Of a stretch of DNA of 64,000 bases, positions 17,647-25,799 are shown in pieces. The DNA lies in assembly GCA_021776335.1 (NCBI GenBank), contig JAJFGB010000001.1, forward strand, positions 237,431 to 301,430, in the 5' to 3' direction. The notes beneath the pieces are model-generated. The model did not search any database and had not been told where the DNA came from. It worked only from the letters and a program-made list of their open reading frames with translations. Both the position numbers and the translations under genes were made by a program. The first letter of the stretch is position 1. Each line of letters opens with the position of its first letter. The DNA is from Hyphococcus sp. (GTDB lineage Bacteria > Pseudomonadota > Alphaproteobacteria > Caulobacterales > Parvularculaceae).

Positions 17647-18681
17647 ATGGCAGGCCAGACAATTTCTGCAGGCTATCCGAGATCCATGCTGGATTTCGCG
17701 GTCTCAAAGGGCGCCGACCGTGCCGCGCTTCTGGAGCATGCTGAACTGCGTGAAGGTGATCTGCGCGATCAGGACGACCGGGTCACCGTGGAGCGCTATT
17801 TGGCGCTGCTCAATGGGGCGGCGGAATTGACCAACGAGCCGGCCATCGCGGCGGCATTCGGTAAAGCGGTCAGAATTCAGGACATCTCAATTGTTGGACT
17901 GATCTGTGAAGCCTGCGAAACCACGATCGATGTCGCTAAACAGTTGAACCGCTATGCGGCATTAATCGTAGATGACGAGCGCTGTGAACCCGCGACGCTG
18001 ATGCGCGGAACCTGGAAGGAAGGCGGTGTCTGGATTGAGGGGCCAAGCGCTCTTTTCAGCGACAACCCGCAGATCGCGGAGGCGGAGTTTTCCCGGCTGA
18101 TTTGGAATGCGCGGGTAATGTTCAAAGGATCGCCTGAATTTGAAAAACTCACATTTCCGCATGTCATGCATTTTAAGCATGATGCGCCGCCCTATCGCGA
18201 TGCGCTTGAAAAGATTTTCGAGGCGCCTTTAGTGTTTGGCAGCGACTGGAACGCAATGCTGATTGATCCGGAATTCCTGGCGCTGAAACAACCGCCGGTA
18301 AGCCGCTATGTCTTTGGTGTGTTGAGTGATCGTGCGGATGCGTTGCTGAAAGAACTCGAGCAAACAAAAACGACGCGCGGCCGGGTAGAAAGCCTTGTGA
18401 TGCCGATCCTTCACACCGGCGATGTCACGATTGAGTTAATTGCTGGAAAATTGAACATGGATCGGCAGGGGCTTTATCGCCAGTTGAAATCCGAAGATGT
18501 CACCTTTGAACAGGTGATGGATGACCTTCGACATGAATTAGCGCTTCGTTTTCTCGGCGATAGAAATGTGTCGGTCAATCAGACCGCTTATCTTCTTGGC
18601 TATTCAGAACCTGCTGCTTTTTCCCGTGCATTCAAGCGCTGGACGGGTATCAGCCCGCGCACGGCGCGCGCGGCTGGTTGA
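17647..18681 (+). CDS. AraC-family regulator (module 1)
   Basis: This protein of 344 residues has GGAGCAGGG before its ATG. The N-terminal sensor (about 10-200) belongs to the arabinose-binding-like type of the OruR/ArgR2 group; it starts SAGYPRSMLDFAVSKGADR. The C-terminal AraC helix-turn-helix pair (about 240-340) ends YLLGYSEPAAFSRAFKRWTGISPR. It is strongly similar over its full length to the regulators at 32.1 and 52.5 kb. Divergence from the DUF2306 gene suggests it controls that gene. A short palindrome CGTTC-cgc-GAACG lies in the shared spacer at 17511-17523. Confidence 0.85.
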   Translation: MAGQTISAGYPRSMLDFAVSKGADRAALLEHAELREGDLRDQDDRVTVERYLALLNGAAELTNEPAIAAAFGKAVRIQDISIVGLICEACETTIDVAKQLNRYAALIVDDERCEPATLMRGTWKEGGVWIEGPSALFSDNPQIAEAEFSRLIWNARVMFKGSPEFEKLTFPHVMHFKHDAPPYRDALEKIFEAPLVFGSDWNAMLIDPEFLALKQPPVSRYVFGVLSDRADALLKELEQTKTTRGRVESLVMPILHTGDVTIELIAGKLNMDRQGLYRQLKSEDVTFEQVMDDLRHELALRFLGDRNVSVNQTAYLLGYSEPAAFSRAFKRWTGISPRTARAAG

Positions 18682-18697
18682 GCCGGCCACAATAGTT

Positions 18698-19444
18698 TCA
18701 GGGCGAGGATTGAGGTTTTTGACCTATTATGCCTGTTGCGCAGCCAAAGAAATACTTTTTGAATTGAACGTCCAAGCCATTGGCGGCGAGCATATCTCCA
18801 AATGCGCGCGCGTCTCCAAAGTTGGTGCTGTAGGTTCCAAGCATCGCGAAATCCTGGGCGCCGCGCATCAAAAATCGTTCGACGAGCGGCAACAGGACTT
18901 TCAGGTGGAAGAGATAAACGGGTCGAAGCGGCCACCCTTTTGGATCGGATGCTTCAACGATGGAAAATACGCCGCCCGGTTTCAGAATTGATGCGACAAG
19001 CTTGGCCAGCTGCGCGTGTTGTCGCGCTGTGAACGTTTTTATACCAAATGTAGAGATCACAAAGTCGGCCGAGTTTTGAGGCAGTTTGCTCACAAGCACG
19101 TCGTCTTCGATAAAATCGATCTTATGGGCGCGGTGTTTGTGCAGCCGATCTATCGCTCGCTTGTGCATGCCGGTGGAAATATCAACAGCAGTTATCGACG
19201 CTGTTGCCGGTAGCCTCTTGAGCAGGTGAGGCCATACCTCGCCTGTGCCAGCCATTAAGTCGTAGCCTGCAGGCGCACTCGCGCCGGGAATCGGCATATT
19301 CGCGACGCATTGCTTGCGCCAACGCTCCGTAAATCCGAATGAACAGATGTAGCTGACCGCGATGTATCGCTCAGAGCATCTGTCGAAGACGCCCTTTACA
19401 AAGTTTGGATCATAGATGTCTGTCGGTGTGCTCATTTGTTCCAT
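18698..19444 (-). CDS. UbiE/COQ5-like SAM-dependent methyltransferase
   Basis: This 248-residue protein has an N-terminal VFDRCSERYIAVSYICSFGFTERWRKQCV, resembling the UbiE/MenG ubiquinone-menaquinone methyltransferases. Next come the SAM motif I region DLMAGTGEVWPHLL, motif II AVDISTGMHKRA and a post-II region GGVFSIVEASDP. A second start at 19435 is also possible. The usual substrate is a lipid-soluble quinone precursor, but here it is unassigned. It converges tail to tail with the AraC regulator and is followed upstream, on the same strand, by a TetR gene 20 bp away. Confidence 0.75.
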   Translation of the reverse strand: MEQMSTPTDIYDPNFVKGVFDRCSERYIAVSYICSFGFTERWRKQCVANMPIPGASAPAGYDLMAGTGEVWPHLLKRLPATASITAVDISTGMHKRAIDRLHKHRAHKIDFIEDDVLVSKLPQNSADFVISTFGIKTFTARQHAQLAKLVASILKPGGVFSIVEASDPKGWPLRPVYLFHLKVLLPLVERFLMRGAQDFAMLGTYSTNFGDARAFGDMLAANGLDVQFKKYFFGCATGIIGQKPQSSP

Positions 19445-19463
19445 AGGATGTGATGATGCAGGG

Positions 19464-20048
19464 TCATTTTAACAAAGCCCGCGCTGCGAGATGTTTCATC
19501 ATCTCGATATAGCGCTTTTGCGACCAGCCGCAGTCTTGCGTGAATTGCACCCAGTTTTCGACGGAGAGCAGGGTCCATAAAATATCTCTCGCTTGCTTGG
19601 GGGAATGATCCGGCGACAGGGCGCCATCTGCTTTCAAAGCTTTGATCGCCGCATCGCAGCCATGACGTACGGCCTGCATGCGATCATTCCACGCCGTCGC
19701 AGCAGCGTCATCACTGTCTTTCATGGCGAGGAATGCCTTGCCGACACCGTAAATCTCGGGGATATAATTTCCCCACGCCTCGATAAAGGCGTCAAGGCGT
19801 TCAATGCCCGTTGCGGCATTGCGGCTTTTGGCGAGCCGGGCGTCGATATCCTTGACCTCGTCGAGATAGCGCGCGGTCGCAACGAGCAGTTCGACGCGCG
19901 TTGGAAAGTGCAGATAAACCGCCTGCCGGCTGATGCCGGTTTTTTTGGCGATGTCGCTCATGCGCACTTCTTTGCCAATATTGGCTTCAAGCAGCTTCCA
20001 TGCGGCTTTCAGGATTTTTTCGCGGGTATCGGATTTGGGACTTGACAT
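19464..20048 (-). CDS. TetR-family repressor of the oxidoreductase locus
   Basis: This protein of 194 residues has a TetR DNA-binding domain in its first 55 residues (TREKILKAAWKLLEANIGKEVRMSDIAKKTGISRQAVYLHF) and a ligand-binding C-terminal half. Three 15-bp operators with the pattern TTGAC-N5-TGTCAA lie in the 71-bp gap to the divergent oxidoreductase gene. One of them overlaps this gene's own start codon, so tight autorepression is likely. The methyltransferase gene lies 19 bp downstream and may be cotranscribed. Confidence 0.85.
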   Translation of the reverse strand: MSSPKSDTREKILKAAWKLLEANIGKEVRMSDIAKKTGISRQAVYLHFPTRVELLVATARYLDEVKDIDARLAKSRNAATGIERLDAFIEAWGNYIPEIYGVGKAFLAMKDSDDAAATAWNDRMQAVRHGCDAAIKALKADGALSPDHSPKQARDILWTLLSVENWVQFTQDCGWSQKRYIEMMKHLAARALLK

Positions 20049-20097
20049 GATGTCAACCTAGGCATACTTGACGCTATGTCAATTGACACGGTGTCAA
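20042..20097. promoter_or_regulatory. Three TetR operators, TTGAC(A/G)nnnTGTCAA
   Basis: Three near-identical 15-bp palindromes occur: TTGACATGATGTCAA (20042-20056, over the TetR start codon), TTGACGCTATGTCAA (20068-20082) and TTGACACGGTGTCAA (20083-20097). The last two abut directly. The TTGACA halves could also act as a -35 element, so binding would block both promoters. This is a strong operator array for the adjacent TetR repressor. Confidence 0.8.
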
Positions 20098-20119
20098 GTG
20101 GCGAACAAAGGAGGAAAAG

Positions 20120-20704
20120 ATGGCAAAGAAGATATTCATATGGGTCGGACACCCCAAAGCCGGATCATTATGCGAGGGCATCGCTGACGCCTATCAGGCT
20201 GGTGTTGAGGCGGGCGGGGCGCAGATACGCCGCATGAATCTGAGTGATATGTCTTTCGCGGCTGATTTCAGCGGTTATGGCGACAACACGCTGCCGCTTG
20301 AACCTGATCTTTTGGCCTGGCAGGAAGCCATCGCCTGGGCCGATCATATATTCATTGTGCATCCTTATTGGTGGGGCGCGATGCCGACCAAAGCGAAGGC
20401 GGTTCTGGACCGGGCGCTAACACCGGGCTTTGCATTCAAATATCACCGTAAAGGCGTGAAGTGGGACAAGCTTTTGAAAGGCAAGTCAGCCGATGCGATT
20501 ATTACATCGGATACGCCGCCGCTGATCGATACATTGATCTACAGAAAGCCAGCGCGCCGCGTGATCAAAAATCAGGTTCTTGGTTTCTGCGGGATTGAGG
20601 CGAAAAAAATCCTCCAGTTCGGGTCGGTAAAACTTGCCAGTGCTGAAAAGATTCAAAACTGGATTGCTCGCGCGCAACGGATGGGCGCACGTGCTGCGGC
20701 TTAG
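20120..20704 (+). CDS. Flavodoxin-fold NAD(P)H oxidoreductase (quinone reductase type)
   Basis: This protein of 194 residues has AAAGGAGG before its ATG. GHPKAGSLCEGIADAYQAG is the flavin phosphate loop of the PF02525-type NAD(P)H:quinone reductases. HPYWWGAMPTKAKAVLDRALTPGFAFKY is the family's second signature, next to the isoalloxazine ring. These FMN/FAD enzymes reduce quinones or azo/nitro compounds by two electrons in the cytosol. Control by the divergent TetR through the three operators suggests a response to quinones or electrophiles. The DUF1772 gene follows 44 bp later and is probably cotranscribed. Confidence 0.85.
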   Translation: MAKKIFIWVGHPKAGSLCEGIADAYQAGVEAGGAQIRRMNLSDMSFAADFSGYGDNTLPLEPDLLAWQEAIAWADHIFIVHPYWWGAMPTKAKAVLDRALTPGFAFKYHRKGVKWDKLLKGKSADAIITSDTPPLIDTLIYRKPARRVIKNQVLGFCGIEAKKILQFGSVKLASAEKIQNWIARAQRMGARAAA

Positions 20705-20748
20705 TTTCACGTTTATCGCAGCGATTCTGCAAATGATGGAGAATTGAA

Positions 20749-21237
20749 ATGACGACAAGTTTAATGGTTTATGCCTGTCTCGCGGTTGGCCTCGCCAGCG
20801 CTCTTGTGGCTGGTGTGTTTCAGTCCTTTTCCGATTTCGTCATGAAAGCACTGATCGCTGCGGAACCGGCAGGCGGCATTCAGTCGATGCAGATGATCAA
20901 CCGGACCGTTTTCCGGTCCGTGTTTCTGGTGATGATGTTAGGCTTGGCCCCGGTAACGATTGGTTTTGCCGCCTATGCATATTTCAACCTGACAGGCGCG
21001 GCGCAATTTATGATCATTGCCGGCGCAGCGATCTATGTGGTCTTCTCTTTCATGGTCACAATGTTTGGCAATGTGCCGATGAATAAGCGTCTCGACGGAA
21101 TGGCGTACGCACACACCGAAGCAGCCGTCTATTGGCAAACCTACGGAACCGTCTGGACAGGCTGGAACCACGTGCGCACGCTCGGTTCCGTCGCCACCGC
21201 GATCTGTTTTCTTCTCGCCAGCGTCGCGCTGGCTTAA
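20749..21237 (+). CDS. DUF1772 (anthrone oxygenase-like) membrane protein
   Basis: This protein of 162 residues has GGAG before its ATG. Four hydrophobic helices occur at about 5-27, 55-78, 83-105 and 140-160. FSDFVMKAL, GGIQSMQMINRTVF, FGNVPMN and WTGWNHVRT are the conserved marks of the DUF1772 family, which includes fungal anthrone oxygenases. A role in oxidising or handling quinoid aromatics at the inner membrane would fit the quinone reductase upstream, but this is inference. It converges on the DUF305-LVIVD gene. Confidence 0.75.
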   Translation: MTTSLMVYACLAVGLASALVAGVFQSFSDFVMKALIAAEPAGGIQSMQMINRTVFRSVFLVMMLGLAPVTIGFAAYAYFNLTGAAQFMIIAGAAIYVVFSFMVTMFGNVPMNKRLDGMAYAHTEAAVYWQTYGTVWTGWNHVRTLGSVATAICFLLASVALA

Positions 21238-21275
21238 GATTCAAACGCTGCTTGCGCTTCTGCCGATGTGTCGCG

Positions 21276-23738
21276 CTAGCGCAGCCTTGCCGCAATGTCG
21301 TTCAATGTCTTGCCAAGCGCCGTCAATTGCTTTCTGGCGATGGCGTCTGCGCTATCGCTGTTCAGATTCCCCGCGAGGGATTTCAACCGCTTGGCCAAAT
21401 CTTTGTCAGACCCGCCGCCTTCAAGCAGCGATGCCGCGTTATCGAGTGCAGTGTTCAAATCTGCAAGTGACGACGGCGACAGTGTGTTGCTCCGCTGCAA
21501 CTGATCGATATAGGCGCGGGCGACAACAGGGTCGGCTGGCCAGGTCACGCGGAATTGTTGTTGCGGGTTGAATACGCCGCCCTGATCGGCGAGCGCCGCC
21601 GCAGCAAGTTCATTTTCACTCAGATAGTCGCTTGGCGTCAGCGCCATCACATCCAGTCCGCGGGCGATCTCGGTGCCGTAGATTTTTCCCTTGTACCAAT
21701 AGGTCGACCAATATCCGCCAAGAACCAGTTTTTCTTCATGAACGGGGCCGCGGTCGAAATAGGCGATCTCAACCGGGTTCGCCGAGTCGGTGAAGTCGAT
21801 CACAGAAAGGCCGCCCTGATACCAGGCTTGCGCGAAGATATCGCGGCCGGGGACAGGCACGACGGAGCCGTTATGGGCTACGCAGTTTTCTTCCTCGACT
21901 TGCGGCGCCGGCAATTTGTAATGGCTCCTGAATTCAAGTTGACCGTCAACGATGTCGTAAAACGCGTTCGCGCCCCAGGTCTTTGGATCATAAGCGAGGC
22001 AACGCGGTCGGCCGCCGCCGCCCCATTCGTCAGTGAAAAGCACCTTGTCGCCATCATTGTTAAATGTTGCAGAGTGCCAATAGGCAAAACCCGTATCAAC
22101 GACCTCATCGATGCGCGTCGGCTTCAGCGGATTGGAGATGTCAAAGATAATGCCGTTGCCCGAGCATGCGCCGGCGGCAATCTTCAGCTCCGGAAAGACC
22201 GTGATGTCGTGACATTGATTGGTCTGACTTGTTTTTTGCGTATCATCGCCATGATCGCCGCCCTGCCACAGGCCCGCCAGCCGACCGGTTTTCGGATCGG
22301 CAAATACGGCGGGGCTGTCGATGATGCGCGCTTTTGATGGGTCATTGACCGGGATCTCGATGACATCGATGCGGAACATCGCCGTTCTGTCGTCGCCTGC
22401 AATGTTGCCGATGCAGCCTTCCAGTTCTTCTTCGTCGCGCACGGAAGACGTGCCGGAATTATAGACAATGATTTTACCGTTCCTGCCAGGGCCGGCGACG
22501 ACTGAGTGTGTGTGCGAGCCGCGACAGGTCTGGACCTGGCCGACTTGTACCGGTCGCGCGAGATCGCTGATGTCGAAGATGCGAAGCCCGCGGAAGCGAT
22601 CTGGACTGACGTCTTCGCTGACGCCCTGCAACCCGCAATCGGTCCGGCCGCGGGTCTGTTCAACCGACATAATCAGAAGATCGCCGACAATGGAGACATC
22701 GCCCTGGCCGCCCGGGCAGACCACTGAACTAAAGAGTTCCGGCATGCCGTCTTCCTGCAGCTGATAGATATTAAAACCGTGATAGCTGCCGGTCACCAGT
22801 TTGTCGCCGAAGAACGCCATGTCGGTGTTGGAAAAGCTCAGGAGCGGCGAGCGCTCGCCCCATTCTGTATCGTCATTACTCTGACCATCATCTTCGCGTT
22901 TGGCTGCTTTGTCGGATTCTTTTGGTTCTATCACCGGCGGCAGCCCGACGGGGTTTTGCGGGTCAAAAAACCCGGCAGGTTTGGGCAGCGAGGCAATAAG
23001 CTCGAGATTCATCGCCGCTTCGCCGGCGTCCCTGAAGCCTGGCTTTAGATTGGCTCTTGGGTCAGTGGAAAGGCTGACCAATATCGCATTCATGCGTTCG
23101 ATCTCAGCTTCCTGGTCGTTAGTGACGTCATTGGTGAACTCGAACAACACCGGGTCATAGGCCGAACCCGGTTTCTCGTGCAGCTCCTCGACCATCGTCA
23201 CAGCGCCCTCATGATGCGTAATCATCAGCTCAAGGAATAATCGATCAAAGTCCGTTCCCATCGCCGCCGCAAGCTGTGTCAATTGTTCCGGCGACGCCAT
23301 GCCGGCCATGGAATGAGACATGTGCATTGCATCATGGGCGGTTGGTTCCGGCGTGGTCTCACCCCGTTCGCTCAACCAGTCCTGCATGAATTTGATTTCG
23401 TCTTTTTGCGAGGCGTCAATGCGTCCCGCTAGATCACGCAGCTCTTCTCGGTTGGTGCGATCCGACACGAGGGCCGCCATCTGAACCGCCTGATTATGGT
23501 GCGGGATCATATCCTGCATGAACTGCACATCATCGAGGGAATAGCGCGTATCGGCAATTTCAACCGCTTCGGCAGCGCTGAGTTCCCGCGCCGCTTCGCC
23601 TGGCGCGCCTGGCTGAACAATCGGAACGTCTTGCGCCATGCTGATGCTTGCAATGGAAAGCACAATCGCGCTTGCGGATGTACAGGTAAACAATCGGATC
23701 AGAGAAGATGGAATAGCGGTCAATGGATTCGCCCCCAT
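21276..23738 (-). CDS. DUF305-LVIVD repeat fusion protein, exported
   Basis: This 820-residue protein has an N-terminal export signal (about 12-35, ending SMAQ). Residues about 65-215 form a DUF305 domain, a four-helix ferritin-like fold with paired histidines (H80-H81 in MIPHHNQAV, H175-H176 in MITHHEGAV) and a Met/His-rich loop (HDAMHMSHSMAGM). Such domains bind copper or other metals in some cases. From about 300 to 730 run LVIVD-type beta-propeller repeats (for example LRIFDISDLARPVQVG, LSVIDFTDSANPVEIAYF). The last 80 residues are helical. The fusion suggests a surface or periplasmic propeller with a metal-binding cap. The physiological role is unknown. Confidence 0.75.
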   Translation of the reverse strand: MGANPLTAIPSSLIRLFTCTSASAIVLSIASISMAQDVPIVQPGAPGEAARELSAAEAVEIADTRYSLDDVQFMQDMIPHHNQAVQMAALVSDRTNREELRDLAGRIDASQKDEIKFMQDWLSERGETTPEPTAHDAMHMSHSMAGMASPEQLTQLAAAMGTDFDRLFLELMITHHEGAVTMVEELHEKPGSAYDPVLFEFTNDVTNDQEAEIERMNAILVSLSTDPRANLKPGFRDAGEAAMNLELIASLPKPAGFFDPQNPVGLPPVIEPKESDKAAKREDDGQSNDDTEWGERSPLLSFSNTDMAFFGDKLVTGSYHGFNIYQLQEDGMPELFSSVVCPGGQGDVSIVGDLLIMSVEQTRGRTDCGLQGVSEDVSPDRFRGLRIFDISDLARPVQVGQVQTCRGSHTHSVVAGPGRNGKIIVYNSGTSSVRDEEELEGCIGNIAGDDRTAMFRIDVIEIPVNDPSKARIIDSPAVFADPKTGRLAGLWQGGDHGDDTQKTSQTNQCHDITVFPELKIAAGACSGNGIIFDISNPLKPTRIDEVVDTGFAYWHSATFNNDGDKVLFTDEWGGGGRPRCLAYDPKTWGANAFYDIVDGQLEFRSHYKLPAPQVEEENCVAHNGSVVPVPGRDIFAQAWYQGGLSVIDFTDSANPVEIAYFDRGPVHEEKLVLGGYWSTYWYKGKIYGTEIARGLDVMALTPSDYLSENELAAAALADQGGVFNPQQQFRVTWPADPVVARAYIDQLQRSNTLSPSSLADLNTALDNAASLLEGGGSDKDLAKRLKSLAGNLNSDSADAIARKQLTALGKTLNDIAARLR

Positions 23739-23801
23739 GGCAATGTTTATGCGGCATGCGCCGGATTATTGATGAGACACTATCTACCAGACAGAAAAGC
23801 G

Positions 23802-23828
23802 GAGAGGGAAGGGAAATCTATCCCTCTC
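23802..23828 (-). terminator. Terminator-like hairpin downstream of the 24-kb periplasmic gene
   Basis: GAGAGGGA and TCCCTCTC pair around an 11-base loop. On the minus strand the stem is followed by CGCTTTT. It lies 53 bp after the stop of the minus-strand gene at 23881 and before the DUF305-LVIVD start, so it probably ends that transcript. Confidence 0.5.
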
Positions 23829-23880
23829 GCGCTGTCAGCGGCATATTGTGAAGCGATTCCGTTGATCGGCGCCCCGGAAA

Positions 23881-24462
23881 TCAGTCGAGCCGTCGAACCC
23901 GCAAAAACCCGGACCTTTTGGAGGACGTCAAGCGAAAGCCGCCAAAGCGGGATTTCGCAATTTCAATATTGTCGCCTTCGTTTATGTCGGTAAGGGTTCC
24001 ATTTTTCTCGCCAACCCATGCCTGGCCATTCTCTAATACAACGAGACGGCGCCCGTCTGCTCGCTGACCGATATGCGCGACTGTCGCAATGAGCATTTCC
24101 TTTTTCCGGCGCGCTTCTTTCTGTTGACGCTGCTCGCCCTTATCAAGGCCGGTAAGCGCGCGCCTTTCTTGCTCTACCGCCGAGAAGCCGAATGTCTCGG
24201 GGACTGTCGCGCCTGCATCTGATTGAATCATAGTTTGCGCCGTGAGGCTGTTCGGCGCGTTTTCACCGCTGTCTGCGAGTGACGATGAAGGAAACTTTTT
24301 CTCATATATTTGGAGCGTTGATTCAAAGCACTTCCGGCGGTCTTTGTTTTTTGAAATTAGTTTGCATTCGGAAAAATCAGCCACCACGTCCGCTGCACTC
24401 TGTGCGAAGGCAAGAGACGGCGTCATTGAAAAAGCAAAAAACGCCAAAAATGCATATCTCAT
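23881..24462 (-). CDS. Periplasmic protein of unknown function
   Basis: The ATG at 24462 has GGGTGGG 7 bp upstream and begins a clean signal peptide (MRYAFLAFFAFSMTPSLAFAQ); a longer start at 24489 is possible. The mature 170-residue part has two Cys (CKLISKNKDRRKCF), a charged Gln/Lys/Arg helix (about 110-130) and a small beta-rich end. In that end, VVLENGQAWVGEKNGTLTDINEGDNIEIAKSRFGGFRL looks like an SH3-type barrel. I recognise no named family. It lies upstream of the DUF305-LVIVD gene on the same strand, with a hairpin between. Confidence 0.6.
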   Translation of the reverse strand: MRYAFLAFFAFSMTPSLAFAQSAADVVADFSECKLISKNKDRRKCFESTLQIYEKKFPSSSLADSGENAPNSLTAQTMIQSDAGATVPETFGFSAVEQERRALTGLDKGEQRQQKEARRKKEMLIATVAHIGQRADGRRLVVLENGQAWVGEKNGTLTDINEGDNIEIAKSRFGGFRLTSSKRSGFLRVRRLD

Positions 24463-24554
24463 CGTTAAACCCACCCCAAAAACCATCAACTTATAGCATT
24501 ATCATCTAATATCGAGAATATGTAAATTGCAGGCGGGTCAGGCAGTGGAAGATT

Positions 24555-25799
24555 TTACTGCCCGTTCCGCGCCGTCACATGCTCGCCATCGGACAGATCC
24601 GCGCCGGGATAAAGAATAAGCGTCGCGCCGTCTTCGATCCCGCTGGCAATCGCCGCCTCGACGCCGTTATTTTGCGCAATTTCGACTTCGGTGAGGCGCG
24701 CTTTGCCGGACGTCACCTCAAAGACCGCCCAATGGCCCTGATCGCGAAAGAGGGCGCTTGAAGGAACGATCAGCGCGTCGTCGGTTTCCCAGATCACGAC
24801 GCGTGCTTCCACACGATAGCCATGACCCAGCGCCGGACGTGCGCTGGCGGGTTCGGAAAATTGAAGGATCGCATTGACCCGTTGTTCTTCGACGCCCAGC
24901 GCGGAAAATTTTGTAAAACCCCAGGGCTCGATCCGCTCAACAACAGCGTCCAGCGTTTCGCCGCCGCCCCATTTTTCGACGATGACCCTGTTGCCCGGTT
25001 TGATTTGGACGGCGTCCGTCGATAACAGCTCCGCGATGATTTCAAGGTCATTCGAGACGTCGCCGATCTCGAGCACAGGCGTTCCCGCCGCAAGCGTTGT
25101 TTCACTTTCCTGCATCACCCGCAGAATTTGACCGGAGATTGGCGCGACCAGCGGAATCGAGTCGCGCGGATGCGGATTGGTTGACATGGCGAGCTTTTGG
25201 TTTTCAGCGAAGGAAAGAAGCATTGCTTTTGCGCTTTCAAGGTCAGCCTGACGCATGGCGACGCTGGCGTTGGCGCTGTCAACGCCGGCATTGGCAGCCC
25301 GCCAAAGCCGTTCATCGCGATCAAGCCGCGCTTTTGCCACCGTATCGGACGCAAAGAGTATGCGCGTGCGCTCCAGTTCTGTTTGTGCAAGATCTGCATC
25401 GGCGCGGGCGCGCGTGACTTCCGATTGCGCGGCGGCGAGGGCGGCCTCGGACGCGCGCACGCTGGCTTCGGCTTGTTCTTCGGCGCGGACATTTAAAAGA
25501 TCGGGATTAGCGGGCAGCATGCGCGCAACGACCGTGCTGGCGGCGGCGACCGGGTCGCCGGATTCCACCTCGACGCGTAACAGCCGGCCGGCAATGGGCG
25601 CCGAAACCACATAAGTATTGCGGATGCGGGTTCTCGCTTCTTCGTCGATGGTGACGATCATTGGGCCCATGGAGGCCGTTCCTGTATCCACGGGTGTGGC
25701 GCTGGGCCAGAATGCGGCGATCAGGATCAGCGCGACGATCGCGCCGGCGCCGATCGTCAATCTTTGTCGTGACAGATACTTCCCCATGACGCTCTTCAT
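24555..25799 (-). CDS. HlyD/MacA-type periplasmic adaptor of an ABC exporter
   Basis: This protein of 414 residues has an N-terminal membrane anchor (about 14-30), then a barrel-sandwich lipoyl-like half (APIAGRLLRVEVESGDPV). A long coiled-coil hairpin (about 95-190, rich in Ala/Glu/Gln), the second lipoyl half (APISGQILRVMQESE) and a beta-barrel domain follow. This is the layout of membrane fusion proteins that link an inner-membrane pump to an outer-membrane channel. Its start overlaps the permease stop by 4 bp (ATGA), so translation is coupled. No outer-membrane factor gene lies next to it, so a TolC-like protein from elsewhere is expected. Confidence 0.88.
   Translation of the reverse strand: MKSVMGKYLSRQRLTIGAGAIVALILIAAFWPSATPVDTGTASMGPMIVTIDEEARTRIRNTYVVSAPIAGRLLRVEVESGDPVAAASTVVARMLPANPDLLNVRAEEQAEASVRASEAALAAAQSEVTRARADADLAQTELERTRILFASDTVAKARLDRDERLWRAANAGVDSANASVAMRQADLESAKAMLLSFAENQKLAMSTNPHPRDSIPLVAPISGQILRVMQESETTLAAGTPVLEIGDVSNDLEIIAELLSTDAVQIKPGNRVIVEKWGGGETLDAVVERIEPWGFTKFSALGVEEQRVNAILQFSEPASARPALGHGYRVEARVVIWETDDALIVPSSALFRDQGHWAVFEVTSGKARLTEVEIAQNNGVEAAIASGIEDGATLILYPGADLSDGEHVTARNGQ

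Noticed and set aside
21555..22337. 260-codon frame antisense to the DUF305-LVIVD gene
   Set aside because: It lies wholly inside a gene with convincing propeller repeats, and its translation shows no family features.
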